Origin: Prauserella marina
GTDB taxonomy: Bacteria > Actinomycetota > Actinomycetes > Mycobacteriales > Pseudonocardiaceae
Direction: 5' to 3'
NCBI RefSeq assembly: GCF_002240355.1
Contig: NZ_CP016353.1
Span: forward strand, 4,142,501 to 4,206,500
DNA: 64,000 nucleotides
Shown here: piece by piece, positions 1 to 8,849 of the stretch
Position numbering within the stretch: position 1 is the first letter of the stretch
How the letters are laid out: every line of letters starts with the position of its first letter
Program-made: the position numbers and the translations under genes
The notes under the pieces: model-generated
Databases searched by the model: none
Told to the model about the DNA's origin: nothing
What the model saw: the letters and a program-made list of their open reading frames with translations, nothing else

Positions 1-229
1 TCCGGAGATCGATGCCCCTCGCCGCGAAACCGGCGAAGCTTGCTTGATAGCTGGCCGTCGTCGCCACGTCGGCGCCCGCCGCGAAGAACGCGGCATGGGC
101 TGCCACGATCTCCTCCGGCGCGTCGGCGAGCAGGCGCGCCGACCACAACGCGTCGGAGAGGTCGTGCCCTCGCGCCTCCAGTTCGGTGGCGAGTCCACCG
201 TCGAGCAGGATCGTTTCGCTCGTGAGCAC
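1..229 (-). CDS. mmuM: Homocysteine S-methyltransferase, N-terminal part (leaves the window)
   Basis: Reading the minus strand from a GTG at 229 gives about 76 residues before the left edge. The translation begins with a [16 protein letters not shown] stretch and continues through a region ending in [16 protein letters not shown]. These are the N-terminal signatures of the Hcy-binding methyltransferase barrel (MmuM/BhmT type), which moves a methyl group from S-methylmethionine or a related donor to homocysteine to form methionine. The zinc-binding cysteines lie in the C-terminal part outside the window and cannot be checked. A GGAG lies just upstream of the GTG. The gene is divergent from the J-domain gene across 168 bases. 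The family is clear; the exact methyl donor is inference. Confidence 0.8.
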   Translation of the reverse strand, partial: MLTSETILLDGGLATELEARGHDLSDALWSARLLADAPEEIVAAHAAFFAAGADVATTASYQASFAGFAARGIDLR

Positions 230-397
230 GACTCCAATCTAACCGCCCGCGCCACGAACTCGGCGGCTTCGGCGGCTCGGTCCTCGAGGGCGGAAAGCCT
301 TTAGCACACGCGCATTCCACCCTGACGTGGCGGGCGGCCCGTTCCGGCCGTGGCGTGGCACGCCATATTGTGTGCGCTGCCAGGCGCGGAGGTGAGC

Positions 398-1513
398 GTG
401 CACGACGTCGACTATTACGAACTCCTTGGTGTGCGACAGGACGCGACACCATCGGAGATCAAGTCGGCCTATCGCGCGCTTGCCAGGTCGATGCACCCCG
501 ACACCGGTGGCACCGCCGGTACTTTCCGGCTGTTGCGCGACGCCTACGAGACGCTCAACGATCCAGCACGGAGGGCCGAGTACGACCGCGCGACGGCACC
601 TGACGAACGAGCCGGATCCGTGACCACCACCATGTGGCCTCCCCCTCGCGGTTTCGCGCGCAGGCGGCCGCGCCGGTTCGGCGAGGAGCCCGGCTTCGTG
701 CCGAGCGCGCCGAGAGTCGACGTCACCTCGGTGCCGTGGTGGCACGAGGTCGACGCGATCGCTCGTGTTCACTACGCGCATCCCGGGTCGCCGGGGCACG
801 CGCCGACGGTCGTCGCGGCGGGGGCCGTGCTGTTGCTCGTGCTGCCGTTGTTGTTGTTCGACTTCCCGCTCCCGCTGCTGCTCGTCTGGTTGTCGCTGCT
901 GGCCGGCGCGCTGGCTGCCGCGGTCCTGCTCGGCAGGAGGCATCTGGCGACCCTGCACACCGTGCGCGCGTTCCGGAGCGAGTTCGGCGGTCGCACCGTG
1001 TTCGGGAGGCCGGGCTCCGATGACGATCAGATCGGGGAACGACTCACCGCCGACCTGCTCTCCCGCTATCTCACCCGCCTGCCTGGCGTGCGGATCTTCC
1101 ACGGGCTCGCCTGGCCGGACTCGGTGTTCGCCGACATCGATCACGCCGTGTTGTGCGGGCGGCGGCTGGTGCTCGTCGAATCGAAGCTCTGGCTGCCGGG
1201 CCACTACTCGACCGGCGAGGACGGCGAACTGTTGCGCAACGGGCGCCGGTTCCTCGGAGGTGGCAGCAGGCTGCGGGAGAGCGTCGCCGAGATACAGGCG
1301 CTGCTTCCCGGCGTCGAGGTACGCGGAGCGCTCGTGTTGTACCCGAGCAGGTCGGGCGAGCTCAGCGCCGAATCGGAGCCCGAAGACGACGTGCCTCCGA
1401 TGACCCCGGAGCAGTTCGTCGGCGAGATCGGCGAGTGGCTCTCGGTTGAACCGTCCACTGTAGATCGGAACGTGTTCCGCATCGTTCTCGGCCAGGTCAT
1501 ACAACCCGGGTAG
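398..1513 (+). CDS. Membrane J-domain protein with C-terminal NERD-like nuclease domain
   Basis: 371 residues. A J domain occupies about residues 1-65, with DYYELLGV at the start and the HPD motif that stimulates Hsp70/DnaK ATPase. It is followed by a basic stretch, then two closely spaced hydrophobic segments around residues 140-185 that predict membrane anchoring. The C-terminal 170 residues resemble the NERD (nuclease-related) fold, with an acidic ADIDHAV strand followed by LVLVESKLW, which fits the D...ExK pattern of PD-(D/E)xK enzymes. The GTG at 398 was chosen because GGAGG lies 5 bases upstream and the J domain starts directly after it; an upstream ATG at 350 would add an unconserved leader. 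The function is unknown. A DnaK-recruiting membrane nuclease is only an inference. Confidence 0.75.
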   Translation: MHDVDYYELLGVRQDATPSEIKSAYRALARSMHPDTGGTAGTFRLLRDAYETLNDPARRAEYDRATAPDERAGSVTTTMWPPPRGFARRRPRRFGEEPGFVPSAPRVDVTSVPWWHEVDAIARVHYAHPGSPGHAPTVVAAGAVLLLVLPLLLFDFPLPLLLVWLSLLAGALAAAVLLGRRHLATLHTVRAFRSEFGGRTVFGRPGSDDDQIGERLTADLLSRYLTRLPGVRIFHGLAWPDSVFADIDHAVLCGRRLVLVESKLWLPGHYSTGEDGELLRNGRRFLGGGSRLRESVAEIQALLPGVEVRGALVLYPSRSGELSAESEPEDDVPPMTPEQFVGEIGEWLSVEPSTVDRNVFRIVLGQVIQPG

Positions 1514-1601
1514 TACGGGGGATTCAGGGGCCGCGGTTCAGGGGACGAACGGGGGCCTTTCCGGAAGTGCGGGCACCCCCTCCGCTGCTGTGCTTGGCGG
1601 C

Positions 1602-3242
1602 ATGAATTCCTCCTCCGATTCCGCAGGCAGACACCCCGCGACGCGGAAAAGCGCGCCCTCGTGGCCGCGCCGGTTCTGGCGGCGCCGCCGGTGGTTCGGC
1701 AAGCTCATGGTCGTCGCGCTGATCGTCACGATCCCCGTCGGCGCGTTCTTCGGCGTGGTCTTCACGATCACCTATCAGGACGTCCGCGCGGACAACACCG
1801 GCACGTTGCGCTTCGCCAACGAGGTCGCCATCCCGCCGCTGCTGGAGCCCCGGATCGACGGTGAGGGTGGCAAGCACTTCGACCTGCGGATGCAGACTGG
1901 GCACAGTGAGTTGCTGTCCGGAAAGCGGACCGAGACGTGGGGTGTCAACGGTGCCTACCTCGGACCGACGATCAGGGCGAACACCGGCGATCACGTGACC
2001 ATGCACGTCACCAACGACCTGCCAGAGGCGTCGTCGTTGCACTGGCACGGCATGCGGCTGCCTGCCTCGATGGACGGCGGACCACATCAGGAGGTGGCGC
2101 CGAAGCAGACCTGGACTCCCGAATGGACGGTGAAGCAGCCTGCCGCGAGCCTCTGGTATCACCCGCACCCGCACGGCAAGACGGCGAAGCACGTTTACCA
2201 GGGTGTCTCCGGCATGTTCCTCATCGACGACCCCGAATCCCGCAATCTCGGCCTGCCCGGCGACTACGGTGTCGACGACATCCCGCTGGTCATCCAGGAC
2301 AAGAAGTTCGCGCCGGACGGCAGTCTCGACTTCAGCCGCGCGGGCGGTCTCGGCGACGCGGTCGGCGCGGGAGGGACCGGTATTCTCGGCGACACGATCC
2401 TGGTCAACGGAACCCACGACCCCCGGCTGTCGGTGACCAGCGAGCTGACCAGGTTGCGCGTCCTGAACGGCTCCACAGCGCGGATCTACAACATCGGTTT
2501 CGACGACAACCGCGCCTTCCAGGTGATCGCGAGCGACAGTGGCCTGCTTCCCGCGCCCGAGTCGAGGGAAAGGATCCTGCTCTCCCCAGGGGAACGCGCG
2601 GAGATCGTCGTCCGGCTCGCGCCGGGTGAAGCCCCGGTACTGCGCAGCTTTCCCGGCGGGCTCGACGCGGGCTTTCCGACCGACCGGTTCGCGGGAGGGG
2701 ACGACACCTTCGACCTGATCCAGCTCAGGGCGGGTGACGACCTCGGCCAGGACGCCGTCGTTCCGGCGACCCTCGCGCGCGGCGAGCAGCTTCAGGCTCC
2801 GCCGGAGGCCAGAGTGCGCAGGTTCGAACTGGGCGGCAGAAGCAGCATCAACGGACAGAGTATGGACATGTCGCGCATCGACGAGGTGGTCGCGGCAGGG
2901 GCGACCGAGATCTGGGAGATCGTCGGCGGTGGCGGACCGCACAACTTCCACATCCACGACGTCGCGTTCCGGATCCTCGACATCGACGGTGAACCACCGG
3001 CGGCGTGGCAGGCAGGCCGCAAGGACACCGTGTACCTGCCGCCGGGCAAGACCGTGCGGGTGGTGGTGGATTTCGGCACCGACGTCGACCCCGACGTGCC
3101 CTACATGTATCACTGCCACCTGCTCTACCACGAGGACAGCGGCATGATGGGCCAGTTCGTCATCGTCCGGGCCGACCAGGTGGACAGCACCTCGCGCACC
3201 GTGAACACCGGCGGAGAGGGTCACCACCACGGTCACGGCTGA
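1602..3242 (+). CDS. Membrane-anchored multicopper oxidase
   Basis: 546 residues. All four copper-ligand motifs of a three-cupredoxin-domain oxidase are visible: LHWHG near residue 146, HPHPHG near 186, HNFHIH near 446 and HCHLLYHEDSGMM near 504. The last contains the T1 Cys, His and axial Met. The family oxidises Cu(I), phenols or metals at the cell surface (CueO, bilirubin oxidase and laccase relatives). The N-terminus has RRRRWFGK, which fits the Tat RRxFxK pattern, followed by a hydrophobic segment without a clear cleavage site, so a Tat-type signal anchor is likely. The C-terminus ends in a His-rich tail (HHHGHG) that could bind copper. An alternative GTG start lies at 1590. The substrate is unknown; copper tolerance is the usual guess. 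Confidence 0.9.
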   Translation: MNSSSDSAGRHPATRKSAPSWPRRFWRRRRWFGKLMVVALIVTIPVGAFFGVVFTITYQDVRADNTGTLRFANEVAIPPLLEPRIDGEGGKHFDLRMQTGHSELLSGKRTETWGVNGAYLGPTIRANTGDHVTMHVTNDLPEASSLHWHGMRLPASMDGGPHQEVAPKQTWTPEWTVKQPAASLWYHPHPHGKTAKHVYQGVSGMFLIDDPESRNLGLPGDYGVDDIPLVIQDKKFAPDGSLDFSRAGGLGDAVGAGGTGILGDTILVNGTHDPRLSVTSELTRLRVLNGSTARIYNIGFDDNRAFQVIASDSGLLPAPESRERILLSPGERAEIVVRLAPGEAPVLRSFPGGLDAGFPTDRFAGGDDTFDLIQLRAGDDLGQDAVVPATLARGEQLQAPPEARVRRFELGGRSSINGQSMDMSRIDEVVAAGATEIWEIVGGGGPHNFHIHDVAFRILDIDGEPPAAWQAGRKDTVYLPPGKTVRVVVDFGTDVDPDVPYMYHCHLLYHEDSGMMGQFVIVRADQVDSTSRTVNTGGEGHHHGHG

Positions 3243-3248
3243 CCGGGG

Positions 3249-3281
3249 CGGGCCGGGGGCGGGCAGGACGCCCTCGGCCCG
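3249..3281 (+). terminator. GC-rich hairpin terminator after the multicopper oxidase
   Basis: A 13-bp stem (3249-3261 with 3269-3281, one G-U pair) and a 7-base loop start 6 bases after the oxidase stop codon. There is no clear U-tract, which is common in actinobacteria. It separates the oxidase from the DUF998 gene. Confidence 0.7.
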
Positions 3282-3408
3282 TTCGGGCGGGGCGATCACA
3301 GCCTTCTCACTCTCCGCGTGGCTCAATGTCAGTGGTCGCGATCCGGATCCCCAGGTATTCAGGGGACAGGACGGACAGACCGGGCAGGTGGCCAAGGAAC
3401 GGAGAAGC

Positions 3409-4101
3409 ATGTCGCACGACGCACCGGCGAGGAACACCCGGCTACTCCCGATCGTGGGGTTCGCCGCGCTGCTCGGCGGCAGTGCGCTGATGGGCCTGCT
3501 GCACCTGTTGCCCGTTGGCTCCGACGTCGACCCGGTCCGGCGCACCATCAGTGAGTACGCGCTCGGGCCGGGCAAATGACTGTTCGACATCTCGGTGCTG
3601 CTCGTCGCGGCGGGTTCGGCCGCGACCTTCGCCACACTCGTCGCGAGCGGCAGGTCCCGGCTGTGGTCACCGTCGACGATCTTCGCGGCGGGCTGGGTCG
3701 CCGGGTTGCTGATCATCGTCGCCTTCCCCAAGACGGATTGGTCGATCGGGCCGAGTCTCGGCGGCACGATCCACCGCTACGCCAGCATCATCGCGTTCGT
3801 GTTCCTCCCGCTTGCCGTACTCGCCGCGGCGAGAGCGGCGTATCCGCATTCGGCGCTCGGCCGGTTCGTCGTGCGCGCGCTCGGCGTGACCTCGCTGGCC
3901 TGGTTCGGGGTGATCCTCACCGCGGTCGTGCTGATGCTGGCCGGAGGTGAGCCGTGGTGGCGGGCGATTCCGCTCGGTCTCGTCGAGCGGCTCATGGCGC
4001 TCAACGAGGTTCTGGCCATCGGCGCGCTGACGATCGGTCTGTGCACCGCCCCCGCCGCCGAGGGTGCGACGAGCCGCGTACCGGTGTCACCCGCGATCTG
4101 A
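3409..4101 (+). pseudogene. DUF998-family membrane protein interrupted by an in-frame TGA
   Basis: Two open stretches share one frame and are separated by a single TGA at 3577-3579. The first reads through ISEYALGPGK; after the stop the frame continues at once with LFDISVLLVAAGSA. DUF998 proteins are polytopic membrane proteins in which this junction is normally GWLFD, so the TGA sits where a Trp codon (TGG) would be expected. Restored, the product is about 230 residues with several hydrophobic segments. The ATG at 3409 follows GGAG. There is no length change, so this is a point nonsense mutation rather than a frameshift. It could be a real null allele, a sequencing error or readthrough. The function of the family is unknown. 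Confidence 0.75.
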
Positions 4102-4136
4102 ACCGGGGGTCGAGCACGCCGCATCTGGTACGTTCC

Positions 4137-4150
4137 TAAGCGCACGCTTA
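4137..4150. promoter_or_regulatory. TetR operator candidate, site 1 of 3
   Basis: Perfect inverted repeat TAAGCG-CA-CGCTTA, 18 bases upstream of the SDR start at 4169. The same palindrome lies between the TetR gene and its divergent SDR (11923-11936), and a near copy lies before the cytosine deaminase (12693-12706). It is probably bound by the TetR protein encoded at 11947. Confidence 0.75.
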
Positions 4151-4168
4151 CTCGACGAGGAGGAACCA

Positions 4169-4930
4169 GTGACCGAGTCTCCTTCCCGGGTCGCGATCGT
4201 CACCGGCGCGGGCCGGGGCATCGGCGCGGCCATCGCCACGCGCCTTGCCGCCGACGGGTTCGCCGTCGGTCTGCTCGACCTCGACGAAGCCGGCGCCAAG
4301 GCCGGGGCGGAGGCCATCGTCGCGAGCGGAGGGAAAGCGATCGGCGCGAGCGCCGACGTCAGTGACGCCGAGTCGGCCGAAGCCGCCGTCGCCACCGTCG
4401 CCGAGCAGCTCGGCGCGCCGACCGTGCTGATCAACAACGCCGGGATCACCCGCGACAACATGCTGTTCAAGATGTCGGACAACGACTGGGATTCCGTCAT
4501 GGGCGTGCACTTGCGTGGCGCGTTCCTGATGAGCCGCGCCGCCCAGAAGCACATGACGGAACAGGGCTGGGGCCGCATCGTCAACCTCTCCAGCGTGTCC
4601 GCGCTCGGCAACAGGGGCCAGGCCAACTACTCCACAGCCAAAGCGGGTCTCCAGGGCTTCACGAAGACGCTGGCCATCGAACTCGGCAAGTTCGGGGTCA
4701 CCGCCAACGCCATCGCTCCGGGGTTCATCGCCACCGACATGACCGCGGCGACGGCCGAGCGCATGGGCATCTCGTTCGACGATATGAAGAAGGCGGCCGC
4801 GCAGGAGATCCCCGTCCGCAGAGTCGGGCAACCGGAGGACATCGCGAACGTGACCTCGTTCCTCGTCAGCGACGAGGCCTCCTTCGTGTCCGGCCAGGTC
4901 ATTTATGTCGCGGGAGGGCCGAGGGCATGA
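4169..4930 (+). CDS. SDR-family oxidoreductase, FabG-like 3-oxoacyl reductase
   Basis: 253 residues, the normal SDR length. The cofactor motif TGAGRGIG is near residue 12, NNAG follows the fourth strand, and the catalytic YSTAK is near residue 153, with a Ser in the SSVS stretch before it. Sequence features such as TRDNMLFKM and IAPGFIATDM resemble FabG-type NADPH-dependent 3-oxoacyl reductases. The GTG at 4169 was chosen because GAGGAGG lies just upstream. It opens a six-gene operon and overlaps the MaoC start by 4 bases. In context it probably interconverts 3-hydroxyacyl-CoA and 3-oxoacyl-CoA in a beta-oxidation route; the actual substrate is not visible. Confidence 0.85.
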   Translation: MTESPSRVAIVTGAGRGIGAAIATRLAADGFAVGLLDLDEAGAKAGAEAIVASGGKAIGASADVSDAESAEAAVATVAEQLGAPTVLINNAGITRDNMLFKMSDNDWDSVMGVHLRGAFLMSRAAQKHMTEQGWGRIVNLSSVSALGNRGQANYSTAKAGLQGFTKTLAIELGKFGVTANAIAPGFIATDMTAATAERMGISFDDMKKAAAQEIPVRRVGQPEDIANVTSFLVSDEASFVSGQVIYVAGGPRA

Positions 4931-5388
4931 GCGGCGCGCGGGTGTTCGCGACCCTGTCCGACTTCGTCGCGGCCGAGGGCGAACAACTGGGCCACAGCGA
5001 ATGGCACACCGTGACGCAGGAGCAGGTGAACCTGTTCGCCGACGCCACCGGCGACCACCAGTGGATTCACGTCGATCCTCAGCGCGCCGCCGATGGCCCC
5101 TTCGGGGCGCCCATCGCGCACGGCTACCTCACCCTTTCGCTGATTCCGTTGCTCGGCAAGGACATCTACCGGGTCGACGGGCTCGCGATGGGCATCAACT
5201 ACGGCCTCAACAAGGTGCGCTTCCCCCAACCGGTCACGGTCGGCTCGAAGGTCAGGGCGCACGCGGAACTGGCCGAGGTCAAGCAGGTCACCCAGGGCAT
5301 GCAGGCGGTCGTGCGGTGGACCATCGAAATCGACGGCGAACCCAAGCCGGCTTGTGTCGCCGAAACGGTCGCGATATTGGTTGCCTGA
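4927..5388 (+). CDS. MaoC-family (R)-specific enoyl-CoA hydratase
   Basis: 153 residues in a single hot-dog fold. The hydratase motif is clear: DATGDHQWIHVD contains the catalytic Asp and His, followed by GPFGAPIAHGYLTLSL with the conserved Gly and His. The family adds water to trans-2-enoyl-CoA to give (R)-3-hydroxyacyl-CoA. It starts at an ATG that overlaps the SDR stop (ATGA), which indicates translational coupling with an enzyme that would use its product. The spacing to the next gene is 49 bases, with a fresh GGAGG there. Confidence 0.88.
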   Translation: MSGARVFATLSDFVAAEGEQLGHSEWHTVTQEQVNLFADATGDHQWIHVDPQRAADGPFGAPIAHGYLTLSLIPLLGKDIYRVDGLAMGINYGLNKVRFPQPVTVGSKVRAHAELAEVKQVTQGMQAVVRWTIEIDGEPKPACVAETVAILVA

Positions 5389-5437
5389 CCGCACCACCGC
5401 GCCGCACGCAGGTCTCGCCGGATGACATGGAGGTCAG

Positions 5438-6460
5438 ATGAGCGACGACAACCCGCCGGGACTCGATCTCGCCCGGCTCCGCGACCAGCTGGACCGGGAA
5501 GTACCAGGACTCGTGGCGGGACCGCTCACGGCGCGGGTCGTGGAGGGCGGTCGATCCAACCTCACCTACATCGTCGGTGACGGGGAAAATCAGTGGGTCG
5601 TCCGCAGGCCCCCACTCGGGCACGTGCTGCCGACGGCACACGACATGACAAGGGAACACCGGGTGATCAGCGCGCTCGGCCCGACCGCCGTCCCCGTCCC
5701 GCCGACGGTGTTGCTGTGCGAGGACGACAGCGTTCTCGGCGCCCCCTTCTACGTCATGGGTTTCGTCGAGGGGACGCCGTTTCGCAAGGAGGAACAACTC
5801 GCCGTTCTCGGCCCCCAGCGCACCCGCGCCATCGCCGACCTGCTCGTCGACACGCTCGTCGATCTGCACGCGGTGGAACCGGAATCGGTGGGGCTCGGCG
5901 ACTTCGGCAGGCCCGAGGGATACCTCGAACGGCAATTGCGACGCTGGAAAAAACAACTCGACGCGTCCCGCAGCAGGGAACTGGCAGGCGTCGACGACCT
6001 GCACGACCGGCTCGCCGCCGCGCTGCCCACCTCGCCCGCTCCCTCGGTCGTGCACGGCGACTACCGCCTCGACAACGTGCTCGTCGACGGCGACGACCAG
6101 ATCACCGCCGTACTGGACTGGGAAATGTCCACGATCGGCGACCCGCTCACCGATCTCGCGCTGCTGGTCGCCTACGCCGAACGGGAAGTGCTCGACCTTC
6201 GTTCGGTCAGCAGCGTCAGCGCCGCACCCGGCTACCCCGGCTCGGCCGACGTCATCGAACGCTACGCCTCGCGCAGCGGAAGGGACGTCTCGGCGCTCAA
6301 CTGGTATCTCGGACTGGCCTACTTCAAGTTGGCCGTGATCCTTGAAGGCATCTACTTCCGCTACAGCAAGGGCCAGACGGTCGGTGCGGGCTTCGACGAG
6401 ATCGGCGCGCACGTCGCGCCGCTCGTGGCCCTCGGCAACGCCACGCTCAAGGAGAACTGA
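5438..6460 (+). CDS. APH-family phosphotransferase, acyl-CoA-dehydrogenase-associated (ACAD10/11 N-terminal type)
   Basis: 340 residues with an aminoglycoside-phosphotransferase/choline-kinase fold. NLTYIVGDG marks the nucleotide-binding loop; [13 protein letters not shown] near residue 205 carries the catalytic Asp and Asn, and [11 protein letters not shown] near 225 carries the metal-binding Asp. This subgroup is repeatedly found next to, or fused to, acyl-CoA dehydrogenases, as in ACAD10/ACAD11, where 4-hydroxyacyl-CoA is phosphorylated and then eliminated. Its stop overlaps the start of an acyl-CoA dehydrogenase (ATG at 6460), so the pair probably works together on hydroxyacyl-CoA. That role is inferred from the family and the context. 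Confidence 0.82.
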   Translation: MSDDNPPGLDLARLRDQLDREVPGLVAGPLTARVVEGGRSNLTYIVGDGENQWVVRRPPLGHVLPTAHDMTREHRVISALGPTAVPVPPTVLLCEDDSVLGAPFYVMGFVEGTPFRKEEQLAVLGPQRTRAIADLLVDTLVDLHAVEPESVGLGDFGRPEGYLERQLRRWKKQLDASRSRELAGVDDLHDRLAAALPTSPAPSVVHGDYRLDNVLVDGDDQITAVLDWEMSTIGDPLTDLALLVAYAEREVLDLRSVSSVSAAPGYPGSADVIERYASRSGRDVSALNWYLGLAYFKLAVILEGIYFRYSKGQTVGAGFDEIGAHVAPLVALGNATLKEN

Positions 6461-7668
6461 TGGATTTCGCCTTCGACGCCAAGACCGAGGAGCTCAGGCA
6501 CCAGCTGCTCGCGTTCATGGACGAGCACGTCTACCCCGCCGAGCGGGTGTTCGCCGAGCAGATCGAGGCACGTACCGATCCGTGGGCGAGCGTTCCGGTC
6601 GTCGAGGAACTCAAGGCGCTGGCCAGGAAGCGCGGACTGTGGAACCTGTTCCTGCCCGGCGAGCACGGCGCCGGTCTCACCAACCTGCAATACGCGCCGC
6701 TGGCCGAGATCACCGGGCGCAGCCCCCAGCTCGCGCCTGCCGCCCTGAACTGTTCGGCTCCCGACACCGGCAACATGGAAGTTCTCACCATGTTCGGCGA
6801 CGAGGAACAGCGCGCACGGTGGTTGCGGCCGCTGCTCGACGGCGAGATCAGGTCGGCGTTCGCGATGACCGAGCCGGACGTGGCCTCCTCCGACGCCCGC
6901 AACATCGCGACCAGCATCACCCGCGACGGTGCCGACTACGTCGTCAACGGCCGCAAGTGGTTCATCTCCGGCGCCCTGAATCCCGCCTGCGAAATCCTCA
7001 TCGTGATGGGCAAGACCGACCCCGATGCCGAACCGCACCGGCAGCAGAGCATGATCCTGGTGCCGACCAAAACCCCCGGGGTGCACGTCAAAAGGGGCAT
7101 GCACGTGTTCGGGTACCCCGACGGTGATCACGGCGGTCACGCCGAGATCGTGTTCGACGACGTCCGGGTTCCCGCTGACAACCTCATCGACGCGGAGGGC
7201 AGCGGCTTCGCCATCGCGCAGGCACGGCTCGGACCAGGGCGCATCCACCACTGCATGCGGCTCATCGGCATGGCCGAACGGGCGATCGAGCTGATGTGCA
7301 GGCGCGCCGTGTCCCGAGTCGCGTTCGGCAAACCCCTTGCCCAGCAAGGAGTCATTCAGGACTGGATCGCCGAATCGCGGGTCAGGGTCGAACAGCTACG
7401 GCTACTGGTACTCAAAACGGCGTGGCTCATGGACACGGTGGGCAACAAGGGCGCGCACACCGAGATCCAGGCGATCAAGATCGCCACACCCTCGGCCGTC
7501 GAATGGATCCTCGACAAAGCGATCCAGACCCACGGCGCCGGTGGGGTCAGCCAGGACTTCCCGCTCGCCGGACTGTGGGCGTCGGCGAGGATGCTCCGGC
7601 TCGCCGACGGGCCCGACGAAGTGCACAAACGATCCATGGCCCGCCGGGAACTCAAGGGGTACCTGTGA
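6460..7668 (+). CDS. Acyl-CoA dehydrogenase (ACAD10/11-like)
   Basis: 402 residues, the usual length. The N-terminal helical domain begins MDFAFD, the FAD-domain signature [15 protein letters not shown] lies near residue 135, and the C-terminal domain contains [16 protein letters not shown]. The family uses FAD to oxidise acyl-CoA to trans-2-enoyl-CoA; the catalytic Glu could not be placed with certainty by eye. Because it is coupled to the APH-like kinase, an ACAD11-like role with hydroxylated acyl-CoA is plausible. It overlaps the next dehydrogenase by 4 bases. Confidence 0.87.
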   Translation: MDFAFDAKTEELRHQLLAFMDEHVYPAERVFAEQIEARTDPWASVPVVEELKALARKRGLWNLFLPGEHGAGLTNLQYAPLAEITGRSPQLAPAALNCSAPDTGNMEVLTMFGDEEQRARWLRPLLDGEIRSAFAMTEPDVASSDARNIATSITRDGADYVVNGRKWFISGALNPACEILIVMGKTDPDAEPHRQQSMILVPTKTPGVHVKRGMHVFGYPDGDHGGHAEIVFDDVRVPADNLIDAEGSGFAIAQARLGPGRIHHCMRLIGMAERAIELMCRRAVSRVAFGKPLAQQGVIQDWIAESRVRVEQLRLLVLKTAWLMDTVGNKGAHTEIQAIKIATPSAVEWILDKAIQTHGAGGVSQDFPLAGLWASARMLRLADGPDEVHKRSMARRELKGYL

Positions 7669-8849
7669 CCGTGACCGCGCGAGACCTGCGTGAGCGGGTC
7701 GCCACACTGCTGACCGAGCACCCGCCTTCGGCGACCGGGAAACTGGACTTCCTGCGGGCCCGCTTCGACGCCGGACTCGCCTGGGTGCACTACCCCTCCG
7801 GGCTCGGCGGGCTGGGAGCGCCGCGTGAACTTCAGTCCGTTGTGGACGAAGAGCTGGACCGCGCCGGTGCGCCTGGAAATGATCCCCGGCGCATCGGAAT
7901 CGGCCTCGGCATGGCAGCGCCGACCGTGCTGCGCTTCGGGTCCGACGACAACAAACAGCGCTTCCTCCGGCCACTGTGGACCGGTGAAGAGGTGTGGTGC
8001 CAGCTCTTCAGCGAGCCCGGTGCCGGTTCCGACCTCGCCGCGCTGGGCACGCGCGCCGTCCGCGACGGCGACGACTGGATCGTCAACGGCCAGAAGGTGT
8101 GGACGTCGAGCGCGCACACCGCGCGGTGGGCGATCCTCGTGACCCGCACCGACCCCGACGTTCCCAAGCACAAGGGCATGACGTACTTCGTGTGCGACAT
8201 GACCGCGCCGGGAGTCGAGGTCAGGCCGTTGCGGCAGATCACGGGCGAGGCCGAGTTCAACGAGGTCTTCCTCACCGACGTGCGGATTCCCGACGCTCAC
8301 CGGCTCGGCGACGTCGGGGACGGCTGGAAGGTCGCGCAGACCACCCTGATGAACGAACGGGTCGCCATCGGCGGCAACGCCATGCCCCGCGAAGGCGGCA
8401 TGCTCGGCAAGGTCGCCGCGACCTGGCGTGCTCACCCCGAAGCGCGGACCGCGCAGCTGCACGACCGGTTGCTGCGGTTGTGGGTGGAGGCCGAGGCGTT
8501 CCGGCTGGCCGGAACCAGGCTGCGACAACAGCTGGCTGTCGGGCAACCCGGCCCGGAAGGCTCGGGGATGAAGCTGGCCTTCGCCAGGTTGTCACAGGCG
8601 CTTTCCGGGCTGGAACTGGAATTGCTCGGCGAGGAAGGTCTCCGCTACGACGACTGGACCATGCGCCGCCCCGAGACCGTCGACTTCACCGCGCGCGAGG
8701 CCGGTTACCGCTACCTGCGGGCGAAGGGGAACTCCATCGAGGGCGGCACGTCGGAGATCCTTCACAACATCATCGCCGAGCGGGTTCTCGGATTGCCGTC
8801 CGAACCCCGCGTCGACAAGGACGTCGCCTGGAAGGACCTGCCGCGATGA
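7665..8849 (+). CDS. Acyl-CoA dehydrogenase
   Basis: 394 residues from the GTG at 7665, which overlaps the previous stop (GTGA); a second GTG six bases later is also possible. [15 protein letters not shown] near residue 112 is the flavin/substrate signature, KVWTSSAH follows it, and the C-terminus has the conserved [25 protein letters not shown]. The catalytic base position could not be assigned by eye. It is the second of three dehydrogenases in tandem; in mycobacterial systems such pairs can form heteromeric enzymes, so this one may pair with the next gene, which ends in a different C-terminal pattern. That pairing is inference. Confidence 0.86.
   Translation: MTVTARDLRERVATLLTEHPPSATGKLDFLRARFDAGLAWVHYPSGLGGLGAPRELQSVVDEELDRAGAPGNDPRRIGIGLGMAAPTVLRFGSDDNKQRFLRPLWTGEEVWCQLFSEPGAGSDLAALGTRAVRDGDDWIVNGQKVWTSSAHTARWAILVTRTDPDVPKHKGMTYFVCDMTAPGVEVRPLRQITGEAEFNEVFLTDVRIPDAHRLGDVGDGWKVAQTTLMNERVAIGGNAMPREGGMLGKVAATWRAHPEARTAQLHDRLLRLWVEAEAFRLAGTRLRQQLAVGQPGPEGSGMKLAFARLSQALSGLELELLGEEGLRYDDWTMRRPETVDFTAREAGYRYLRAKGNSIEGGTSEILHNIIAERVLGLPSEPRVDKDVAWKDLPR

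Noticed and set aside
1524-3767. A 747-codon minus-strand frame opposite the multicopper oxidase
   Set aside because: The plus-strand oxidase has every copper-ligand motif; the minus frame has none and crosses a terminator hairpin.
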